Origin: Dichomitus squalens LYAD-421 SS1
Lineage: Eukaryota; Basidiomycota; Agaricomycetes; Polyporales; Polyporaceae
Assembly (NCBI RefSeq): GCF_000275845.1
Contig: NW_006766923.1
Location: 182,478 to 197,238, forward strand
DNA: 14,761 nucleotides
Direction: 5' to 3'
The notes under the pieces were generated by a model that saw nothing but the letters and a program-made list of their open reading frames with translations, was not told the origin of the DNA and searched no databases. Position numbers and translations under genes: made by a program. Of the stretch, positions 9,874 through 14,761 are shown piece after piece; within the stretch, counting starts at the first letter, position 1; the number at the start of each line of letters is the position of its first letter.

Positions 9874-12156
9874 ATGCCCCCAATCAAATGCGTCGACCAC
9901 TACTGGAACGCCGATGACAAGGCGTGGACGCACAAGGACACTGACTCCAAAGTCCCCGCAGAAGCCGTCCAGCCTCAGACCAGTTCAGCTGGGAGCTCGG
10001 ACGATTGGAAGGAGTTCTGCTTCGTCGTAGTGCGCAAACTCCCCGGGGGCCCTGTCACGCGCAGGAACAATCAGAATCAGGATCAGCCTATCACATTCAA
10101 GATCGTAGTGAAAAGTCCACACCTTCACAAGGCATGCAAAGAGGTCATCGGTGAGATCCCCGGACTGTCGTGGAACGCCGAACCGGTGGAGGTGGGTCGC
10201 ACTGCGGACATCTGGCGTGCCTGAGTACTCGTTGACTCATCTGGGCGATTCACTTAGCTCGACCCTCACCTTTTGGTCGCCTTCTTCCCCAAATTAGAAG
10301 CGCACCATGCGGCGCTTGAGTCCATCACGCGCAGTGACGACGAAGAGCAAGCGTATACTACTCTGGGCGCCCTCCTCGCATGGCTCCGTCAGAACTATCG
10401 CACCACCCTTCACAAGCTGGCCAATCTCACCGCGCACGGCGAAGTAACTTACGAGCTCTTGTACGGCATTCTCGTCCCTGGGACTATTCTCATCACGCGC
10501 AATGGGGCAACCGGCGAGCCGCGAGCCGTCCGGCTCCTCACTCACACGCACAACGACGAGAGGTACGCCCTTAACTGCGAGGGCATTGAGGCTGCGGATC
10601 CCCAGAAGGACACATCTCGTGACGACGAGAGTGACGACGGATACGAAGATCAGGAGCAGAGCTCCCCACTCCAAGACAAGAGTAGGGCGTTCGGGACGTA
10701 CAATATCACGATCTACGTCCGCGCGTTTGGAGGCACACACAAGATCAACAGATTGAGCGTGTACCCGATACAACACCACGCGGACCCTGCGGGCCTAAGG
10801 GCTTCGCTGATCAAGCGTGGCCGCAAGTGGGCCTCGCTTAATGGGGTGTATCACGTCCACTATCGCGGCCTGGCCGGCCGCCATGTCGGTGACTCGTATA
10901 TTCGGTATAATGTGAGTAGCGTTCGTTATGATCTTCATGAGTTGTTTCTTAACAGCGAACTATCTGCCAAGGTCACATCTCGGATCATGGCTGATAGAGG
11001 TGCGACAAACAAAAGGATAACGTTACACAAAGCACTCATCACATTACAACAAAGGCAATTTCGTCCGGCTTCAACCCAACTACGCAGTCCCCAAGCCGAA
11101 CACGGAGCAGATTGTCAGTCAGCTGCCTTTGGAAAATGGTACTTTCTGTCTCTTCTGATGAGGCGCGCGCATCGTTTGACAGGGTGTCTTCCGCAGGGAC
11201 GGTCTGGACCCATGAGGTGGAGAAGTCAGACTTTGGACTGACTGACGACCAGCTTCTGTTGGCTACGCCTATCCTGTACGGCTTCAGCTTGGCGGACAAA
11301 TTCTGGCGTAAGTTCTTCCGATCCTGTCTTTTTCAGATTAGGCTGAACACTCCTCGCCGTCCACGTAGTTGAGTTCAATGTACAACTCGTAACTCCGATC
11401 ACGTGGAATCCGGAGACTTTCGAAGCCCTGGTTCTTCCGTCCGACCGGAAGACCCTTCTGCGGTCTCTGATTGAATCACACGACTCTGATTCAAACTTTG
11501 ACGACTTCGTCCGTGGAAAGGGCCAAGGTCTCGTCATCAATCTCTTCGGCCCTCCGGGTGTGGGCAAAACCTTGTCCGCCGAGGCGACCAGCGAGCACAT
11601 TCGGCGCCCCTTGTACGTCGTCGGTAGCGGAGACCTTGGTATCAGTCCTTCGGACCTTGACAACACGCTTGAGAGGATCTTCGATGTCGCAACGTGCTGG
11701 AACGCTATCGTGCTTATTGACGAAGCGGACGTCTTCCTCGAACAGCGCTCGCTGCACGACATGCAGCGCAACGCGATGGTCGCCGTCTTCCTCCGGCACA
11801 TCGAGTACTACCGTGGCATCCTCTTCCTCACTACGAATCGCATCACCATCTTCGATGAGGCGTTCCTCTCCCGTATCCATGTCGCACTGCATTTCAACGA
11901 GCTCACAACGCCTACTAAGGCGCAGATATGGCGTACGTTCCTCAAGAAGGCTGGTATTGCAGACGAAGAGGTGTCCGAGGACATGCTCGGGAAGCTCGCA
12001 GACCGCGAAATCAACGGGAGACAGATCAAGAATGCTTGCCGGACGGCGACGTCTCTGGCGCGCAGCAGGAAGCAGCAGCTGAGCTATGCGCACTTGCACG
12101 AAGCCCTGAATGCGATGGAAGAGTTCGTTGCTGAGTTTGCAGCTATGCGGGCTTAG
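9874..12156 (+). CDS. AAA-type ATPase, fungal DUF7025-like family
   Basis: Six exons: 9874-10191, 10258-10911, 10972-10999, 11055-11138, 11197-11307, 11369-12156; 660 residues, all junctions in phase, introns 55-66 bp. The N-terminal half (about 1-340) starts VDHYWNADDKAW-like and contains VKSPHLHKACKEVIG, LLVAFFPKL and a GEVTYELLYGILVPGT block. It resembles the uncharacterised region I recall as DUF7025 in fungal AAA proteins. A short acidic insert lies near residues 225-245. The C-terminal half is an AAA module: Walker A GPPGVGKT at 459-466, Walker B AIVLIDEAD with Asp516/Glu517, sensor-1-like LTTN at 552-555, a likely arginine finger in SRIHVAL, and sensor-2-like NGRQIKN. All catalytic residues are present, so it should hydrolyse ATP. 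Substrate and location are unknown; no signal peptide or membrane segment is seen. The ATG at 9874 has A at -3 and follows the TATA-like box at the right distance; an in-frame ATG at 9787 is less likely. Confidence 0.9.
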
Positions 12157-12609
12157 ATATTGTGAAGGCCAGCTTCCCCCAAGGCGAACTCGACACCCAT
12201 GTATGATAGATTTGACTCAATATGCCTACGTATCATCTTGTGTTCTGCAAGATCTCACAAATGTTTTGGGACCGAGTCTCGCATTGACCAGCGCCAGTCG
12301 GTTTTCCACGTCGCGACTGCTTATCAGATTGTCGTCAAGTTCCCGGCTCAAGCGCTGACGGTCAATCTCGTTGCACTTGCAGCTAAGTATACGCCGCAAG
12401 CATATGACAGTGAGTGTTCTATCGGCATTCTCGATCCCCTATCAAGCTCATGCCTCATAGTTACAGTAAGAACAACGCCAGCCCGGGCTCTGTAATCGCC
12501 TTCCGCAACCGCTGCGCTTCCCCCGGGCGTCCTCCGAGTCCCCCCTCTCTGCCCCAGCCTTGTAAACTCGGAGAATGCGCGTGACAGTGCTATACATGGC
12601 GTGCCATGC
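12157..12609. other. 3' flank of the AAA gene, no gene seen
   Basis: A plus-strand frame at about 12199-12495 contains a protein-like stretch (YQIVVKFPAQALTVNLVALA), but it has no recognisable family, no start context and no partner exon. I treat the region as 3' UTR and spacer, possibly with a gene relic. Confidence 0.4.
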
Positions 12610-13080
12610 GTGACGTCACGATTCCGCCTCAAGGCGTGGCCGGGGCTACTGGTGCCGCATATCACGACGGGCATTGGCCAATTCTCCGGACCCAAACCGG
12701 GACAGAGAAATGGCCTGGGAATGTATCCCTGGTCACAAGTTATGTCCCAAAGCCTGGCTCCGGACCCGAGCCATCCGGCGCTAAACCCCGGAAAGGAATA
12801 TTGAGGCTGACAAAGCATATAGCATCAGCGCTTATCATCCCTTTTTGGCGGATCGCGAGCGCCAATATCCTTTTTATGGTATCAGATCGCCAGCTGGCTT
12901 GGGTCCGGAGCCGCCCTTTGAGACATGACCGTGACTGGCGTACATTTCCAAGCCTGTCTCCGGTCCTGTTTGGGACCGCGGCATTGGCCAATGCCCGTCG
13001 TGTATCTGACAGACATGGCATCACCCAACCTGCCACATGCGGTGCGCTGGGCTATGGTGTAAGGCTGTCCGTCATATCAC
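12610..13080. repeat. foldback (long imperfect inverted repeat) element
   Basis: Two arms of about 150-220 bp face each other around a spacer centred near 12834. Anchors: 12663-12682 is the exact reverse complement of 12983-13002 (20 of 20); 12756-12767 of 12901-12912 (12 of 12); 12792-12803 pairs with 12863-12874 with one mismatch or gap. These pairs lie on one diagonal (coordinate sums 25665-25668), so the structure is continuous. Outer parts, from the GTGACGTCAC palindrome at 12610 to GTCATATCAC ending at 13080, match more weakly and need a gap of about 24 nt. There is no coding capacity. It is probably a non-autonomous MITE or foldback element; no clear target-site duplication was seen. 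Confidence 0.75.
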
Positions 13081-13146
13081 CGTCTTCTACCTGCCACAGA
13101 GCAAAACCACAGCCACAGGTAGGGTACGTAGGACGCCCTTCCAGGC

Positions 13147-13156
13147 ATATATATAG
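13147..13156 (+). promoter_or_regulatory. TATA box-like element upstream of the HET gene
   Basis: ATATATATAG lies 279 bp before the HET-gene ATG. A possible leader exon follows, ending at a GTAATT donor-like site near 13214. It is probably the core promoter if the HET gene is expressed with a 5' UTR intron; a second AT-rich site (TTTAAAAG, about 13413) is closer to the ATG. Confidence 0.35.
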
Positions 13157-13434
13157 AGGGTTGTCACGAACAGACCGTCCCAGGGGTGACCTATACGACT
13201 CCGCTTCCTTGAGGTAATTCTCCTAATATTGTTTGGGCAAATGATGTAAGCTAATAACATCATGGCATGACCAGAACCTAGCGCCCCACTCTGCCAGTAC
13301 CAGTGTCCTTTCATACAACTCAATAAGCGCATCGGTCTTCAGCCTATGGGTACGTGTCTACGCCCGATTGCATAAAACACTATTGATGGGCGCAATGGCC
13401 TGGCAATAACTGCTTTAAAAGACGTAGCAAAACA

Positions 13435-14334
13435 ATGCGGTTGCTCGACACTCGAACAGGTCAATTCGTGGAGAAGGACCCCAGAGAAACTAGATACGCC
13501 ATTCTGTCGCACACCTGGGACAAGGTCGAGCAGACCTACCAAGACATCCTTGACATCCAGACCTCGTATGGTCACAAAGGCCGCTTATGCATCTCCAGTC
13601 TCCCAGTTGGTGTAGCGCGTAACATACTGCACAAAGGCCGAGACATGGGTCTCTCGCTCAGTCGCTTCGCATCTAGCGCTAGTCTTCACCGACCACGTAT
13701 TCGCATGCAGCGCTCTGCTCGGTCCAACGCTGGACAGGAGTTCTCTTCATCACGACTTCCTACGGTACCCCTCTCAGCCGACACATCTTCATCCCACACT
13801 CATCCCACTGATCGGATTGTATCCGAGACTGGTTTTCCCGTCACATCGATCTGGCACGACCCTAGACTGTCACTGAAAGTGCGGGAGGCATGCGCAGTGG
13901 CCCGCGCCAGCAGCTTTCAGTACATCTGGATAAACTCGGGCTGTATTGACAAGACAAGCAGCTCAGAGTTGTCCGAGGCTATCAATTTGATGTATCAGTG
14001 GTACGCCTATGCGGAGGTGTGCTACGCCTATCTCTCCGACGTCCCCTCCGATGAAGACCCCCGCGCGTGGCTTTCCAGATTCCGTAGGAGCCGGTGGTAC
14101 GAGCGCGGTTGGACGCTCCAGGAGCTCATCGCTACTCTGACTGTGACGTGTCTCTCCAAGGACTGGAAGGTGATTGGCTCGAAGCACAGCCTTTCCGACA
14201 TTGTCGAGGAGATCACGGGAATCCCTGAGGAAGCTCTGCTGCACACTAGAGCTCTTGACAGCTTCAGTGTAGCTCAGCGGCGGACAACGAGGGTGGAGGA
14301 CCGAGCATACTCGCTCCTAGGCATCTTTTGTTGA
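13435..14334 (+). CDS. HET-domain (heterokaryon incompatibility) protein, short and probably truncated
   Basis: Single-exon frame of 299 residues beginning MRLLDT, the usual start of this basidiomycete HET family. HET (PF06985) proteins act in fungal non-self recognition and can trigger cell death. Visible landmarks: RYAILSHTW at 20-28; a central block YIWINSGCIDKTSSSELSEAIN from residue 163; RGWTLQEL at 224-231; and VEDRAYSLLGIF near the end. The stop comes directly after that last block, where family members as I recall them run on into further sequence. Two oddities point to decay: the usual acidic residue after W-I in the central block is Asn here (167), and a few residues normally present between SVAQR and TTR near the C-terminus are absent. 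A long Ser/Arg-rich stretch (about 50-135) sits where relatives usually have a short spacer. It may be a pseudogene, a HET-only variant, or a gene with a missed 3' exon. Confidence 0.75.
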   Translation: MRLLDTRTGQFVEKDPRETRYAILSHTWDKVEQTYQDILDIQTSYGHKGRLCISSLPVGVARNILHKGRDMGLSLSRFASSASLHRPRIRMQRSARSNAGQEFSSSRLPTVPLSADTSSSHTHPTDRIVSETGFPVTSIWHDPRLSLKVREACAVARASSFQYIWINSGCIDKTSSSELSEAINLMYQWYAYAEVCYAYLSDVPSDEDPRAWLSRFRRSRWYERGWTLQELIATLTVTCLSKDWKVIGSKHSLSDIVEEITGIPEEALLHTRALDSFSVAQRRTTRVEDRAYSLLGIFC

Positions 14335-14390
14335 ACAGGCGCTGGTTTACACAGCTTGCCTAACACAGCCGTCACAAGATATGGAACGGC

Positions 14391-14457
14391 ACAGCCGGTT
14401 ACTGCAATAACCGAGGCTGTACTACTCATGTGGTACACACACAGCTTTGCTGTGTAC
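14391..14457. repeat. two consecutive hairpins
   Basis: Hairpin one: ACAGCC plus GGTTA (14391-14401) pairs with TAACC plus GGCTGT (14408-14420), with a two-base bulge and a six-base loop. Hairpin two: ACACAGC (14439-14445) and GCTGTGT (14449-14455) form a perfect 7-bp stem with a TTT loop. CACAGC also recurs at about 14350 and 14365. They lie after the HET stop and may be transcript structure, clustered protein sites, or an eroded repeat. Confidence 0.5.
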
Positions 14458-14531
14458 GCACTGCTTCTCTGTGCGACTGTGCATCCTGGGAATGTACTGT
14501 ATAGTACTACGTAGCCACAGATGTACAGTAG

Positions 14532-14539
14532 TATATATA
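14532..14539 (+). promoter_or_regulatory. TATA box of a gene running off the right edge
   Basis: TATATATA at 14532-14539 is followed about 30-40 bp later by a pyrimidine/adenine-rich stretch typical of a fungal transcription start and leader. The downstream sequence lacks stable coding frames and has a strong donor, so the gene itself lies beyond 14761. Confidence 0.55.
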
Positions 14540-14564
14540 GGGGACCTCTGTACCCCCAATCTAC

Positions 14565-14633
14565 AGTTCAGTTCACTCGAACGTCTCCTCTCATCGCTCT
14601 TACAAGCCTCTTACAATCAGCCAACCCTTCTAG
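14565..14633 (+). other. probable non-coding first exon (5' UTR) cut by an intron
   Basis: The stretch between the TATA box and a consensus GTGAGT donor at 14634 is C/T/A-rich and has no ATG-led frame of note. It is best read as a 5' UTR exon with a leader intron starting at 14634. The left edge is approximate. No acceptor is identified before the window ends. Confidence 0.4.
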
Positions 14634-14761
14634 GTGAGTTTCAGGCTATCCGCTGTCGTTGCCACCCGTGGGAGAGGCTTTCGCTCCCCGGGTTCAACAG
14701 GTTATGAGCCCTGCTCGACGCTGCAGAATCTGCGCCGCTCACTGCGTGCTGCGATCTGTAA

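Noticed and set aside
12199..12495. 98-codon frame after the AAA gene
   Set aside because: It contains a protein-like stretch but no recognised family, weak start context and no supporting exon; kept only as part of the intergenic note.
12348..13217. Overlapping frames on both strands at 12348-13217
   Set aside because: They lie largely in the inverted-repeat arms, which duplicates open stretches on both strands; no family signal or start context.
14660..14700. CCGGGTTCAACAGG as a possible tRNA T-arm
   Set aside because: The bases on either side do not pair in cloverleaf form, and no D-arm or anticodon arm fits.

Overview
The window looks like genomic DNA of a filamentous basidiomycete, probably an agaricomycete close to the polypores (inferred, not proven). 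The evidence is GC-rich coding sequence cut by many short introns, mostly 55-105 bp with GTRNGT donors and YAG/AAG acceptors, together with a Zn2Cys6 regulator, a fungal-type AAA ATPase and a HET-domain protein. No bacterial operon structure, tRNA, rRNA or CRISPR array was seen.

Layout. 1-1611: no recognisable gene, ending in a pyrimidine-rich leader. 1612-6742 (+): a 12-exon Zn2Cys6 transcription factor gene of about 1167 residues. Two of its exons are microexons of 12 and 10 nt, and it ends in a Gln/His-rich tail with seven tandem nine-residue repeats. Intron 3 (605 bp) carries a MITE-like inverted-repeat insertion. 6743-7711: 3' flank, no gene. 7712-8667 (-): a four-exon gene for a small protein with a coiled coil and two membrane segments. 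8668-9873: intergenic, with a TATA-like promoter near its right end. 9874-12156 (+): a six-exon AAA ATPase of 660 residues with intact Walker A and B motifs. 12157-13434: intergenic, with a foldback (inverted-repeat) element of about 470 bp at 12610-13080. 13435-14334 (+): a HET-domain protein that ends directly after the domain and looks partly decayed. 14335-14761: hairpins, then a clear TATA box and what looks like a non-coding first exon of a gene leaving the window.

The four genes show no sign of working as one pathway: strands alternate and the spacing is large. HET proteins belong to fungal non-self recognition. The AAA ATPase and the two-membrane-segment protein have no assigned pathway. 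Splice models were built by hand, by matching reading phase and splice sites and, where possible, by recalled resemblance to basidiomycete families; no database search was run. I did not find a convincing new multi-gene system. The most interesting items are the repeat tail of the transcription factor, which matches the published recognition motif of Ark1/Prk1-type actin-regulating kinases, and the microexons that an automatic gene finder would probably miss.
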